DNA from: Candidatus Daviesbacteria bacterium
GTDB lineage: Bacteria > Patescibacteria > Microgenomatia > Daviesbacterales > UBA10151
Reading direction: 5' to 3'
Assembly (NCBI GenBank): GCA_016176335.1
Contig: JACOXI010000003.1
Span: forward strand, 1-64,000
Length of the DNA stretch: 64,000 nt
A program made the position numbers and the translations under genes. The notes below the pieces were generated by a model that worked only from the letters and a program-made list of their open reading frames with translations, did not search any database and was not told the origin of the DNA. Below, one piece after another: positions 49,569 through 58,774 of this stretch; positions within the stretch are counted from its first letter, which is position 1, and every line of letters begins with the position of its first letter.

Positions 49569-49597
49569 ATTATATCTAAAGAAAACTTATTTGTCAA
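49569..49597 (-). promoter_or_regulatory. Promoter of the argHGF leader
   Basis: On the minus strand, TTGACA (49597-49592), a 17-nt spacer and TATAAT (49574-49569) give a perfect sigma-70 promoter. Transcription would start near 49562. Confidence 0.88.
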
Positions 49598-49625
49598 ATC
49601 AATTAATGTTTGTTAAAGTGTAATT

Positions 49626-49886
49626 ATGGCGAAACAAAATCAGACCTCTTTCCGAAAAGAGCTAATCCAGCAACTTATCACCCTCTCCACCTCTGCCTTT
49701 GGTTTGGCAGCTGCTTTGGCCTGGAATGATACTATCCAGCAAACAGTCAAGGAATTTATCGAGCCAAGAATTCCAGGCTCAGGGATTTTCTCCAGATTTA
49801 TATATGCCGGTATAGTCACAATTTTAGGTGTAATTATCACTATCCAGCTGTCCCGTCTGGCCTCCCGTTGGGGACTAAAGAGGTAA
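49626..49886 (+). CDS. DUF5654-like small membrane protein
   Basis: The 86 residues have two membrane helices (about 18-35 and 58-78) and a central ALAWNDTIQQTVKEFIEP typical of a small family common in CPR and archaeal genomes. The function is unknown. It is divergent from the argH leader, and its 3' end overlaps recF by 47 bp in convergent orientation. Confidence 0.7.
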   Translation: MAKQNQTSFRKELIQQLITLSTSAFGLAAALAWNDTIQQTVKEFIEPRIPGSGIFSRFIYAGIVTILGVIITIQLSRLASRWGLKR

Positions 49887-50934
49887 TCTTTCCATTCTCT
49901 ACCCTCAAAATCCTGGAAGAATCCAAAAAGGTCTTGGGGATGTTTTCCAGCTCCACCGTGGCAATGATGGTCTGTTGTTTTCCCACCACTTCCACTACAT
50001 GAGCTCTGTGCATAGCATCCAGTTCGGAAAAAACATCATCCAGCAAAAGTATTGGTCTTTTGCCTAAAATTTTGGCCATGTATTCAAGTTGAGCTAATTT
50101 AAACGCTAAAGTGGCTGTTCTTTGTTCACCACGGGAGCCAAAACGAGCCAAATTCCGATCTTCCAGTAAGATTTCAAAATCATCCCGATGAGGCCCAATC
50201 AAAGTGGCAGCTGCAGCCACTTCCCGACCATTTGTTTCCATCAACCGCTCAACTGTCACTGCGCTTTGTTTATACTCAAACCTAAACTCACCTAAAGGTT
50301 TTTCCAAACCATTAATAAAATTAAAAAAAACTTTTCTTTTTTCACTGATCACTGATCCCTTTTTTACCAACTCATCTGTCCAATAACTTAACTCGTCTGC
50401 TTTTCCATAGCCTTCTCTAATTCTTTTTAGGATCCTGTTTCTGGAAGTTAAAAACTGCTCATATGAAGTCAGTGTCTTTTTATATTCAGGATCAATTTGT
50501 GCCAACCCCAAGTCCAAATGCCAGCGGCGAAGACTTGGTGCACCTGCTACCATATTTATATCCTGGGGATAAAAAATTACGGCAGGCAAATTGCCGATAA
50601 AATCCAAAACTCTTCTTGGAACCCCGTTTACCAAAGCCTTTTTTCTAAAACTCACTTCATCGGATACCTTGTTGATAATCACTAAAAGCTCTGTTTCTAT
50701 TTCCCCTTCTTTTAGAAAACCCTCTACTCTGGTAAAACTTTCATTATCGTAAATCAGCTCGTCTTCAGTCCCAACCCTTAAAGACTTGGTGGTGGAAAGA
50801 AGATAGATTGACTCCAGCAAGTTTGACTTGCCCGCAGCATTATTCCCCACTAGGATGGTTGGCCGGGCATCGAATCGTAATTCGAGTTGTGCATAATTTC
50901 TGAAGTTAGTCAAATTAATTTGCTTAAGAAACAC
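49840..50934 (-). CDS. recF: DNA replication and repair protein RecF
   Basis: LKQINLTNFRNYAQLELRFD, the Walker A GNNAAGKSNLLESIYLL, LIGPHRDDFEI, an SRGEQRTATLAFKLAQ signature and ILLLDDVFSELDAMHRAHV (Walker B) define RecF. I use GTG 50934; an ATG at 50973 would add 13 codons (MILDSLFFILG...) that come from a heptad array. It loads RecA at gaps. The C-terminus overlaps the DUF5654 gene. Confidence 0.92.
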   Translation of the reverse strand: MFLKQINLTNFRNYAQLELRFDARPTILVGNNAAGKSNLLESIYLLSTTKSLRVGTEDELIYDNESFTRVEGFLKEGEIETELLVIINKVSDEVSFRKKALVNGVPRRVLDFIGNLPAVIFYPQDINMVAGAPSLRRWHLDLGLAQIDPEYKKTLTSYEQFLTSRNRILKRIREGYGKADELSYWTDELVKKGSVISEKRKVFFNFINGLEKPLGEFRFEYKQSAVTVERLMETNGREVAAAATLIGPHRDDFEILLEDRNLARFGSRGEQRTATLAFKLAQLEYMAKILGKRPILLLDDVFSELDAMHRAHVVEVVGKQQTIIATVELENIPKTFLDSSRILRVENGKITSLVPNGRPDGTAG

Positions 50935-50944
50935 GATGATGCCT

Positions 50945-51028
50945 AGAATAAAGAATAAAGAATCAAGAATCAAGCATGAGTTACTGTCTATTAAGCTTCA
51001 TTCATAATTCTTACAGCTTAATTCTTGC
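50945..51028. repeat. Heptad hairpin (AGAATAA / TTCTTG) between MFS and recF
   Basis: The left arm is AGAATAA, AGAATAA, AGAATCA, AGAATCA and AGCATGA. The right arm has AGCTTCA, TTCATAA, TTCTTACA and GCTTAATTCTTG in inverse sense. It lies upstream of the recF start and runs into the 3' end of the MFS gene. Confidence 0.65.
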
Positions 51029-52394
51029 CCTCCCAGTGTCCCAGTCCCAAAAACTCCCTGACATGTAACGGCAAGGATTTTTTGGAAAAAAACAGGCTGG
51101 GCTTCAGACCAAATAACCCAATCAATAAAATTGCCCCACCCAGTCCGATAAAGATTGGTGTTGTTCCAAAGATATCTGCCAAAACCCCTGAAATAAGTAC
51201 AGGTATTAAAGATAATCCAGACATAACCGCCCCTAATACAGAAAAGACCTTACCTCTATCTGTTTCAGAGGTATTTTCCTGTAAGACTGTTTGAGATGGA
51301 ACTAATATAGAGACCATGGCCATACCCATCAAAAATGATCCAACCACCAGTATTTTAGATAAAGGCGGCTGATAGAAAAAGGGCAGGGGTCTAGGATGCG
51401 GTAGATAGGCAATAGCAGGTGAAATAATTGGGGCAATTCCCACCAGGAAAAATAATAATCCGGCAAAAATAATTGCTCGGGAAACCAATTTCCTTTTGAT
51501 CAATTTATTACCAAATCTGCCTAACATGATTCCCCCTGCAATAATTCCTAATCCCAGCGGAATGATTAAAACATAAGATGCGTCTGTGGCTTTAATTTGT
51601 AGAGATTTTTCCAAAAAAGAGGGCACCAGCACAGCCAAAGTTCCAATTACCATCTGCACTCCTGCCAAAATCATAATTGATGTAAGAACCGACAACTTCC
51701 CTCTAATCAACTTGATAGTCTCAAAAATCTCAAACAGACCAATTTCTTTGATATCAGCATATTTCCTCTTTCTTAATGCCACAATCAATCTCTCTCCCTG
51801 CTCATCAGCTTTTGTCACAATAGATGGAAAAGCAAGAGCTAATAAAAAGGCGCCAAAAAGTAGCACCCCACCAAGTCCAAAAACAAAGTTTATTCCCAAA
51901 TGATTAATTAAGGGACCTGCCAAACCAAAGCCTAAAAGAAAGCAGGAATAAAGGGTGGCAGAAAAAAGAGAGTTGGCAGTGATTAATTGATTTCTTCTGA
52001 CAACCAAAGGAATTGCTGAAGCCTCGGCTGGGCCATAAAATTGGCCTAAGGCATTAACAAAAAAGGCAACCATAAGGATTGCCGGAAAACTGCCTTTGAA
52101 AAATATTAAGCTGAAAAAAGACAAACTCAAGAAAAGATCTATCATCATAATGATCTTTTTTCTGTCAATTAAATCTACCAATACTCCTGAAAAAAGTCCT
52201 AAGATTACTGCCGGCAGATATATGGCAAAAAGAAGAGCTGAAACTGCTAAGGACGAGTCAGTTAACTTAAAAACCCAAATAATTAAAGCAAAATTGAGGG
52301 CGTTATAGGAAAGCTGAACTAAAATTTGATTTATCCAAAGGTTTAAAAATCCCCTGTTTTGTAAAACATGGGTGATAGATGTCTTCTCAACCAT
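51018..52394 (-). CDS. Major facilitator superfamily transporter
   Basis: The 458 residues have about 12 membrane helices. FSGVLVDLIDRKKIIMMIDL is the MFS loop 2-3 motif, and RNQLITANSLFSATLYSC and VPSQTVLQENTSETDRGKVF resemble the MFS_3/enterobactin-exporter-like group. The substrate is unknown; efflux is likely. A short heptad array overlaps its 3' end. Confidence 0.85.
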   Translation of the reverse strand: MVEKTSITHVLQNRGFLNLWINQILVQLSYNALNFALIIWVFKLTDSSLAVSALLFAIYLPAVILGLFSGVLVDLIDRKKIIMMIDLFLSLSFFSLIFFKGSFPAILMVAFFVNALGQFYGPAEASAIPLVVRRNQLITANSLFSATLYSCFLLGFGLAGPLINHLGINFVFGLGGVLLFGAFLLALAFPSIVTKADEQGERLIVALRKRKYADIKEIGLFEIFETIKLIRGKLSVLTSIMILAGVQMVIGTLAVLVPSFLEKSLQIKATDASYVLIIPLGLGIIAGGIMLGRFGNKLIKRKLVSRAIIFAGLLFFLVGIAPIISPAIAYLPHPRPLPFFYQPPLSKILVVGSFLMGMAMVSILVPSQTVLQENTSETDRGKVFSVLGAVMSGLSLIPVLISGVLADIFGTTPIFIGLGGAILLIGLFGLKPSLFFSKKSLPLHVREFLGLGHWEGKN

Positions 52395-52407
52395 AATATT
52401 TCCTGAA

Positions 52408-53304
52408 TTATTCTACACTCTTTTGACACTTTGGGCAAAAGTATGTGCCGCGGTTTCCAAGTTGTATCTTTCTGATATTTGTTTTGCATACCTTACATTT
52501 GTGTCTGTCTCTGCCATAAACGTATGCATAGTCTAAAAAATAGCCTTTATGGCCTTCTGCATCCACAAAATGAGCCTTGGTTGATCCACCGTGCTTTATC
52601 CCATCATTTAATGACTGCACGATACCATGGTGTAGTTTTTTAATTTGCTCATCAGACAGTTGGGAAACTTTAGTTCTCGGGTCAATTCCAGCATCAAAAC
52701 AGCCCTCATTAGCATAGATATTGCCTACTCCGGAAACTACACTCTGATCCATAATTGCCACCTTAACAGGCATGCTTTGGTGTTTTAGAAGATTATTTTT
52801 TAAAACTGCCCAGGTAAAATCCTTTGCCAACGGCTCTGGCCCCAAACTATTTAAGGATTTGTCAATTGTCAATTGTCCATTGTCAATTACTCTTACCCAC
52901 CCAAACCTCCTTTGGTCATTAAAATATAAATGTGAACCATCAGAAAAGCTAAAGATAACTCTAGTATGGTTATTCGGTAATGGTCCAACCATATCTTCAG
53001 TGGGATGACCACCAATAAATCTTCCCCCTTTACCCTTTCCGCTTTCCCCTTTCCATACCAATTGACCAGTCATCTTCAGGTGAAAAAGTAATGATATCCG
53101 ATAATCGATATCCGATATACCTCCTAAATCTATCCCTAGATATTTAGCTTTTCTCCAAACATTGAACACTTTTTTACCCTGAACTAAATTTGGATTTCCA
53201 ATGAAAGATTTAGAAGAAAGTATTTGGATTTTGATAATTTTTAATCCAATTATCCTTTTTTGTAATCCATTTTTAATGGTTTCTACTTCTGGCAACTCCG
53301 GCAT
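52408..53304 (-). CDS. mutM: Formamidopyrimidine-DNA glycosylase
   Basis: PELPEVETIKNGLQK with the catalytic Pro, LLFHLKMTGQLVW, the H2TH region VSGVGNIYANEGCFDAGIDP and the C-terminal zinc finger (CKVCKTNIRKIQLGNRGTYF, CPKC) are all intact. Three different heptad arrays interrupt it in loops: SDIDYRI (53093-53119), GESGKGKGG (53025-53055) and DNGQLTIDKS (52858-52888). The enzyme removes 8-oxoguanine. Confidence 0.94.
   Translation of the reverse strand: MPELPEVETIKNGLQKRIIGLKIIKIQILSSKSFIGNPNLVQGKKVFNVWRKAKYLGIDLGGISDIDYRISLLFHLKMTGQLVWKGESGKGKGGRFIGGHPTEDMVGPLPNNHTRVIFSFSDGSHLYFNDQRRFGWVRVIDNGQLTIDKSLNSLGPEPLAKDFTWAVLKNNLLKHQSMPVKVAIMDQSVVSGVGNIYANEGCFDAGIDPRTKVSQLSDEQIKKLHHGIVQSLNDGIKHGGSTKAHFVDAEGHKGYFLDYAYVYGRDRHKCKVCKTNIRKIQLGNRGTYFCPKCQKSVE
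52858..52888. repeat. In-frame heptad array (TTGTCAA) in fpg
   Basis: TTGTCAA, TTGTCAA, TTGTCCA and TTGTCAA encode NGQLTID. Confidence 0.82.
53025..53055. repeat. In-frame heptad array (CCCTTTC) in fpg
   Basis: CCCTTTA, CCCTTTC, CGCTTTC and CCCTTTC encode GESGKGKG. This is a different unit from the neighbouring arrays. Confidence 0.75.
53093..53119. repeat. In-frame heptad array (ATATCCG) in fpg
   Basis: ATATCCG, ATAATCG, ATATCCG and ATATAC encode SDIDYRIS. Confidence 0.75.
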
Positions 53305-53316
53305 GCGATTATTTTA

Positions 53317-54180
53317 CTACACACTAAATATAGACAGCAGCACAATACCAATTAAGGTAGTAACAATTCCTGCAATTTGTTGTCTGGTAATAGGGTCTTT
53401 AAAGATTAAAAAGGCTAAAATAACAAATAAGGTGGGATTTGCTCCTGCAATAGGGGCAACTACTGTAACCAGTCCCTTGCTGATCCCAAGATTGTAACTT
53501 AACTCTGCCATACGAACTAAAACTGTAGCAACAATAAGAAAAATTAAAGCATTATTTTTAGTTGGTGCCTCAAGTTTTATTTTTCTAAACCTCATATAAA
53601 GGTAAAATACGGGAAAGATCAAAAAAGTAATATAATTTGGCCAAAACCAGCCAATTTCTTTGACTGGAATCTTAATAAACGCAAAATATAATCCCCAAGT
53701 AAACATAGTGAGGGTTGCAAACAGTATTCCTTTGTTCATTAAAGACTTATTTTTGATCTTTGTCAGATTAAATACAGATAAAAATAAACCTAAAAAAATA
53801 ATTGCTATTGCCGCTCCTTGCTGAGCGGATATTTTTTCATTCAGGAAAAGCACTGACAAAATAACTGTCACTGCCGGAAATGATGAGGCTATAGCTCCTA
53901 CAAGAGCACGATTTGATATTTTTAAGGCCTCATAATAAAACACAGTTCCAAAGGAAATACCAACAAATGATATGAAAAGTATGAGAATTAAAAGTTCCCA
54001 AGTCAGGTTTTTAAGGTCTCCTATTGAAAAAGGAGTGTAAAAGCTAAGAATAAGTGTGGTTATTATGTATCCCCAAATTACCAGTGAGAATGAATTTAGT
54101 TTTCTGGCAACAATTGCCTCAAAAAATACTCCTGTCCCCCAAGAAAAATATGAAATTAAGGCAAAAATGATGGCTTCCAT
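53317..54180 (-). CDS. EamA/DMT-family transporter
   Basis: The 287 residues have about ten membrane helices in two EamA repeats. Each repeat ends with a pattern like ALVGAIASSFPAVTVILSVLF and VTVVAPIAGANPTLFVILAF. It probably exports or imports a small metabolite; the substrate is unknown. The start ATG overlaps, as TAATG, the stop of the intended reading frame of the ABC permease upstream, which marks it as an operon partner. Confidence 0.87.
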   Translation of the reverse strand: MEAIIFALISYFSWGTGVFFEAIVARKLNSFSLVIWGYIITTLILSFYTPFSIGDLKNLTWELLILILFISFVGISFGTVFYYEALKISNRALVGAIASSFPAVTVILSVLFLNEKISAQQGAAIAIIFLGLFLSVFNLTKIKNKSLMNKGILFATLTMFTWGLYFAFIKIPVKEIGWFWPNYITFLIFPVFYLYMRFRKIKLEAPTKNNALIFLIVATVLVRMAELSYNLGISKGLVTVVAPIAGANPTLFVILAFLIFKDPITRQQIAGIVTTLIGIVLLSIFSV

Positions 54181-54961
54181 TAAATAACCTTAACAAGCTT
54201 TCCGCTTTTTAAAACATGCCTTAATGTAAAGCCAAACAGGGCAACTGAGAGGGCAAGATAGACCAAATTCAAGAGTAAAGCTGCCAAAATTGTTCTTGCA
54301 TAAATTGTCCTGTTTGCAAAACGCCTCTCATGCCCTCAAATACATAAGAGATGGGAATCAAGTAAGCAATTTTTTGAAAAATAGGCGGTAAAATACTAAC
54401 AGGATAAAATACAGCAGCAAAAGGTTGGACCAAAAATGGTAAAATCCAAGTTAATGGTCCAATTGAATGACCGAATCTTAAAACTAAAGAAACATTAAAA
54501 ATGCCAAAAGCAGTGGCAAAAATAAAAAGATTGAGGGCAAATAGGGCAAGGGCTAGTCCTAAAGAAGTAATTTGGAAATTGTAAAAAATTGAAGCAATAA
54601 CCCACATAGAAAGGAAAGTCACCATAATTTTTACTAAACTAACAACAATTAACCCTGTGATATACTCCAAAAAAGTAATTGGGGTGGATAAAACATTAAT
54701 CAAATTCCTATCCCAAATTTCAAACATAAAGTCTACTCCAATATTGGTGGAGACTTTTTCAAAAATCACCCACAAAATTACTCCTCCCAAAAGAAAAGCT
54801 GCCAATAGAGAAATTTGTACAGAAGCCACATACCTACTTAAAAAACCAATTAACAACACCATCAGAACTGGAGAAATCAACATATCAAAAAATCTCTCCA
54901 GTTGATGGATTGATAAAAAGTAATGTCTTAAAATAATTGCCAAAACTCTATTTAAATTCAT
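54180..54961 (-). pseudogene. ABC-2-type permease, frameshifted before the last helix
   Basis: The intact frame gives 230 residues (to 54269) with five membrane helices and the ABC-2 pattern LPPIFQKIAYLIPISYVFEG, ending early at FWQLYS. In another frame the DNA continues as ILAALLLNLVYLALSVALFG, then FTLRHVLKSGKLVKVI, and stops at 54180 in a TAATG overlap with the EamA gene. So the last membrane helix has been separated by a small frameshift near 54275. The partner ATPase overlaps its start. It is a drug- or lipid-export permease, broken in this copy or misread in sequencing. Confidence 0.75.
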
Positions 54962-55709
54962 CTCTTTTGACCCTTGATAATTGTATAAATACCTCTCTTA
55001 AATTTGGTTCATCTGATTCTAACTGCAAAACTTGTTTGGTTAATTCAAGTGGTGACCCTTGAGCAATAATTTTCCCATGTTTAATAAATACTACATGATT
55101 TGCTACCTGCTCTATCTCCCACATGTTGTGTGAGGTGTAAAGGATACTGATCTTTTCCTCTTTTTGAATTTGCTTGATTAAATTAATCCCCTTATCTACA
55201 ACATCAGGATCCATAGAAGCCATTGGCTCATCAAGAAGAAGAATCTTTGGTTTATTTAACAATGCTTTCACTAAATTTCCCCTGGCCCTTTGTCCGAAAG
55301 ATAACTCTCTGATGTGTTTATTTTTTAGGTGACTAATTTCAAAAATTTCCAAAAGCTCATCTATTCTTTTGTTAATATTTTTAACCTCATACAATTTTCC
55401 AAACACAAATAAACATTCCCAAAGTTTTAAATTCCAGGGCAGATGAAATTCGGCTGAAGCATAATTTACTTGTTTTAAAATTTCTGATCTTGCTTTTTTA
55501 ATATCTTTGCCAAAGATACTAATTTGCCCAAAATCAGGATCGATTAAGCCTAAAAGACAATAGATAGTGGTGGATTTGCCTGCACCATTTGGACCTAAAA
55601 AGCCCAAGATCTTGCCTTCTCCCAAAGAAAAAGAGATATCATCAATGGCTAAAAAGTCACCAAAACTCTTCCTTAAATTTTTCACCTCTAAAATAATGTT
55701 TTGACTCAT
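54948..55709 (-). CDS. ABC transporter ATP-binding protein
   Basis: Walker A is FLGPNGAGKSTTIYCLLG, the signature is ELSFGQRARGNLVKALL (LSFGQ for LSGGQ), Walker B is KILLLDEPMASMDPD, and the switch His is in LYTSHNMWE. The 253 residues fit a CcmA-like exporter subunit. It overlaps the permease gene and is its energy partner. Confidence 0.9.
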   Translation of the reverse strand: MSQNIILEVKNLRKSFGDFLAIDDISFSLGEGKILGFLGPNGAGKSTTIYCLLGLIDPDFGQISIFGKDIKKARSEILKQVNYASAEFHLPWNLKLWECLFVFGKLYEVKNINKRIDELLEIFEISHLKNKHIRELSFGQRARGNLVKALLNKPKILLLDEPMASMDPDVVDKGINLIKQIQKEEKISILYTSHNMWEIEQVANHVVFIKHGKIIAQGSPLELTKQVLQLESDEPNLREVFIQLSRVKRDEFK

Positions 55710-55746
55710 AGAAGATTATTGTAGTCCAACCGAGGCTGAATTCCAA

Positions 55747-56766
55747 TCAGGAGAGTTTGCCTTGGCGGGCAAGAGAGACTTTTTTTGTAACTTCCAGGAA
55801 AGCTTTTTGGGCAGCAGGAACATTTTTCTCTTTCCCAGCTCGCCTCGCTCCGCGGGCGGAGCGGGCCCAAATTTCCAAAGCCTCGCCTTGTAAGGCTCTG
55901 GCAAAAGAGAAAGATAATTGCCATGGCCCGCCTATGTTATTTATTGCCTGCAGATTATCTGTTGCCATATCAGCAGACTGACCTCCGGATAAAAATACCA
56001 CTCCCGGAAGCTCTTTTGGCACTGATTCCAAAAGCGCATCAACTGTTGCCTTTGCCACCTCATCTGCTGTTGCCTGTTTGGGGTTGTCCTCACCGGCTGT
56101 GGCCATATTGGTTTTCAACAGCAATCCTTCCAAGGCTACTTTATGAACATTAATCCTTTCAAAAACAGCCTTCAGAGTTTGAGCTGTAACTTGTGCGCAC
56201 TTTTCCAAAGTGTGAGAACCGCCTCTTATTACTTCCGGCTCAATAATTGGTACCAGTCCTGCATTTTGAGTGATGGCTGCATAACGGGCTAAAACCTCTG
56301 CATTTGCCTCCAAACAAGTCTGTGTTGGGATTTCCTCCCCTATGGTTATCACGGCTCTCCATTTGGCAAACTTGGCACCCATTTGGGCATATTCTTCCAA
56401 CCTTCCTCGCAATCCATCCAATCCCTCGGTAATTTTTTCTGCCGGAAAATTAGCAAAATCTACCACTCCTTTATCCACTTTTATTCCAGGGATAATTCCT
56501 TTATTTTCCAGATATTTTGGCACAGATACTCCCTCAATCTCCTGTCTGATTGTTTCATCATAGAGGATTACTCCTGATAGAAATTGTTCCACCCCGGGAG
56601 TAGTAAAAAGCATGCTTCTGTAAGCTAAATTGGTTTGGGGGGTTGAGGTTAAGCCAATCTTATCAAACCTTTTTTGGATGGTTTTGGATGACTCATCAGC
56701 TGCCAGAATACCTTTGGTTGGATTAAGTAAAGCAGAAACTGTTTGTTTTAATTGGTTAATATCCAT
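55747..56766 (-). CDS. Fructose-bisphosphate aldolase class I
   Basis: GILAADESSKTIQKRFDKIG, ITIGEEIPTQTC, ALEGLLLKTNMATAG with the Schiff-base Lys and VFLSGGQSADMATDNLQAI identify class I aldolase of the eukaryote/bacterial FbaB-like family. The 339 residues are normal. An in-frame palindrome (55838-55872) adds WARSARGARRAGKEKN near the C-terminus. It works with GlpX upstream, so the pair covers the FBP step in gluconeogenesis and glycolysis. It starts in a TAATG overlap. Confidence 0.92.
   Translation of the reverse strand: MDINQLKQTVSALLNPTKGILAADESSKTIQKRFDKIGLTSTPQTNLAYRSMLFTTPGVEQFLSGVILYDETIRQEIEGVSVPKYLENKGIIPGIKVDKGVVDFANFPAEKITEGLDGLRGRLEEYAQMGAKFAKWRAVITIGEEIPTQTCLEANAEVLARYAAITQNAGLVPIIEPEVIRGGSHTLEKCAQVTAQTLKAVFERINVHKVALEGLLLKTNMATAGEDNPKQATADEVAKATVDALLESVPKELPGVVFLSGGQSADMATDNLQAINNIGGPWQLSFSFARALQGEALEIWARSARGARRAGKEKNVPAAQKAFLEVTKKVSLARQGKLS
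55838..55872. repeat. In-frame GC palindrome in aldolase
   Basis: GCTCGCCTCGCTCCGCGG followed by GCGGAGCGGGC is an extremely GC-rich inverted repeat in an AT-rich gene, encoding ARSARGARRAG. Confidence 0.7.
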
Positions 56767-57854
56767 TAATGATGTAATCGCTTTTCTATCTTTACACCAC
56801 TCTGATCTACAGTCAAGGTAGTAACTTCATGCCCCCCTATAGTCCTGAGCGAAGTCGTACTTCGATTCCACTCAGTACGACCTCTTCGAGCCTGAGCGGC
56901 CTCAGAGCCGAAGGCCTGAGTATTAATCGAATGGGTCGAAGGATTTACCCTTACCCCTTTTAAATCAAACCATTTATCGTGAGTTATGGCAGAAATTGAC
57001 ACCAAACAATCTTCTACTTTTCCGGAAACCACATCACAAACATCCCAAATTTTTGTATATCTTTTGGCAATCCGGCTATCGCCGGACCAACCTCTTGTTT
57101 CACAAGCAGCTCCCAGTGCTTTTGCGGCAACAACTGCCATCACTCCTTCCTCAAATCCTCCAATACCCATGAGAATATGGATGCCTTTTTGATGGTTTTT
57201 GGGGGCCATGCACGATAAAATTGAGGGCATAAAATCTCCGGCCTTAATTAAAATCAAATTCACTCCAAACTTTTGGCAACCATTTATATAGTGAGCATTT
57301 CTGTCCCTATCCATCGCCACCACATTAATCTGGTGAGGCTCCACCTTAAATGTGTCCGCCACCTTTGCCAGATTTTCTTCCACGCTTTTGTTAAGAGAAA
57401 TTTTCCCTTTGAGTTGAGGCGGGCCAAAAAGTTTGTCCATATAATCAATATCTGAAGGTGTTCCCATCAGGCCATTTTCTGACCCAACTGCAATCACAGA
57501 AACAGCTCCCGCAGAATTAAGTTTGGCAGCTTTTGAACCCTCAACAACATCATTTACGCAGTCTAGTTTTAAATCCCCCTTACCAAACACCCCTTCCAAA
57601 GTAGGCAATTTTTCTCCGTATTGGTGGATATGTTTCCTTCCCTCACTGCCTACCACCCTTAAAACAAATTGTACATCCACCAAAGCTGTATACATGGCAT
57701 CTGCACCTGCTTGATCAATTAACCTTTCTCTTTTGATAGATTCCTCTTCAGTTAAAAGATCATCTTTGGAAAATCCTTGTTCATAAATAAGTTTGGAAAC
57801 TGAAATTGCAGTTAATTCTGTGGCACGGGTGATGTATTTTTTAACCTGATCCAT
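56766..57854 (-). CDS. glpX: Fructose-1,6-bisphosphatase class II
   Basis: VVEGSKAAKLNSAGAVSVIA, NAHYINGCQKFGVNLILIKAG and the GIGGFEEGVMAVVAAKALGA glycine loop are GlpX motifs, with acidic metal ligands around DAMYTALVD. The 362 residues include an in-frame 102-bp REP-like element near the C-terminus (56842-56943) that yields THSINTQAFGSEAAQARRGR. It dephosphorylates fructose 1,6-bisphosphate. TAATG couples it to the aldolase. Confidence 0.92.
   Translation of the reverse strand: MDQVKKYITRATELTAISVSKLIYEQGFSKDDLLTEEESIKRERLIDQAGADAMYTALVDVQFVLRVVGSEGRKHIHQYGEKLPTLEGVFGKGDLKLDCVNDVVEGSKAAKLNSAGAVSVIAVGSENGLMGTPSDIDYMDKLFGPPQLKGKISLNKSVEENLAKVADTFKVEPHQINVVAMDRDRNAHYINGCQKFGVNLILIKAGDFMPSILSCMAPKNHQKGIHILMGIGGFEEGVMAVVAAKALGAACETRGWSGDSRIAKRYTKIWDVCDVVSGKVEDCLVSISAITHDKWFDLKGVRVNPSTHSINTQAFGSEAAQARRGRTEWNRSTTSLRTIGGHEVTTLTVDQSGVKIEKRLHH
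56842..56943. repeat. In-frame 102-bp REP-like element in glpX
   Basis: CCTGAGCGAAGTCGTACTTCG, CGAGCCTGAGCGGCCTCAG, CCGAAGGCCTGAG and the end TTAATCGAATGGGTCGAAGG. Its length of 102 bp is 34 codons, so the frame is kept. The end segment matches 6102-6153 and the CTTCGAC...CTCAGG unit matches the other REP-like inserts. Confidence 0.8.
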
Positions 57855-57987
57855 GAGGTGAGACTACACTATCTTAACTCTTATTTTTTGTCAAACACAA
57901 ATTCTTCGTGTATGGTGTCCAGGACGCTGTCTTAGAGTATAGTTTCAATGGAAAAGTTTTGACAACAGGTTAAAAGAATTTGTCAAT
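57855..57987. other. Intergenic region
   Basis: It lies between glpX and the hypothetical gene at 57988. I see no gene, strong hairpin or repeat here. It probably holds the promoter for the glpX-aldolase unit (minus strand), but no clear hexamers are visible. Confidence 0.4.
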
Positions 57988-58728
57988 TTACATAGTTTTT
58001 GGAGAAGAGGAAGGTGGTTCAGTTTTTCGGCTGGCTCTTTCCATAATTTGGTTAGCAAATGCCTCTGAATCCCCTAATGGTTGTTCAAAACCCGTTATTC
58101 CAGCTTGAAAGTGGAACCAACCTACTAATGTTTGTCTGGTTATTCTTTGTAGCTCTTTCTCTGGCACTACTCTTGGTTTTTTCAAAACCTCATACATTAC
58201 CTGACCTTGGGCATTTTCTTCCCGCGCACCATGAAAATCTCTACGGTTTAAAACTGGAGTCATTTTAGCTAAAAATAAAAGCGGTATTAAATCGTTCCCA
58301 GCCCAGCCTGCTGCTGGTTGTTCACCAGAAGACGGGGCCAACCCACTGAGTGCTAATAATTTCATTATTACTCCTTCTCTAACTCTACCCCTAACACCTT
58401 CGAATTCTTCCCAAGCTCTTTTGATGTCTTCAGGAGGGTTTTCTGTTACCTGTAATAAAGCTACATCTAATCTTTTCTCAGCTTCTTGTAATGGTTGTGA
58501 ATACTCTCTAGTTAATCTGTCCGATTCATTATCATTCCTCTCTTCTACAAGTTTACTGTATTTCGCTACTCCCCTGCCCAAATCTTCCATTATATGAGGT
58601 AGCTCTGCCATATCAGCAATTTTTTCAGCTTGCGCTTGAGCCACAGATTTACCTTCAGCAATTCTTCTTGCTTCTTCAATTATATTTAGTCCACTGTCAC
58701 CTTGAGGTTGATCTTCTTCTCCAGCCAT
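57988..58728 (-). CDS. Hypothetical helical acidic protein
   Basis: I do not recognise it. The 246 residues are mostly helical and charged (NIIEEARRIAEGKSVAQAQ, LQEAEKRLDVALLQV) with no signal or membrane segment. The middle has a hydrophobic helix (NDLIPLLFLAKMTPVL), and the tail is Ser/Pro-rich. It is isolated from the genes on either side. Confidence 0.5.
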   Translation of the reverse strand: MAGEEDQPQGDSGLNIIEEARRIAEGKSVAQAQAEKIADMAELPHIMEDLGRGVAKYSKLVEERNDNESDRLTREYSQPLQEAEKRLDVALLQVTENPPEDIKRAWEEFEGVRGRVREGVIMKLLALSGLAPSSGEQPAAGWAGNDLIPLLFLAKMTPVLNRRDFHGAREENAQGQVMYEVLKKPRVVPEKELQRITRQTLVGWFHFQAGITGFEQPLGDSEAFANQIMERASRKTEPPSSSPKTM

Positions 58729-58774
58729 AATTATGTACTAATCCATTATGGGATACTAGAACAGGGATGTCAAA

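Noticed and set aside
50935..50973. ATG start of recF at 50973
   Set aside because: The first 13 residues are translated from the AGAATAA heptad array; the conserved RecF start lies at GTG 50934.
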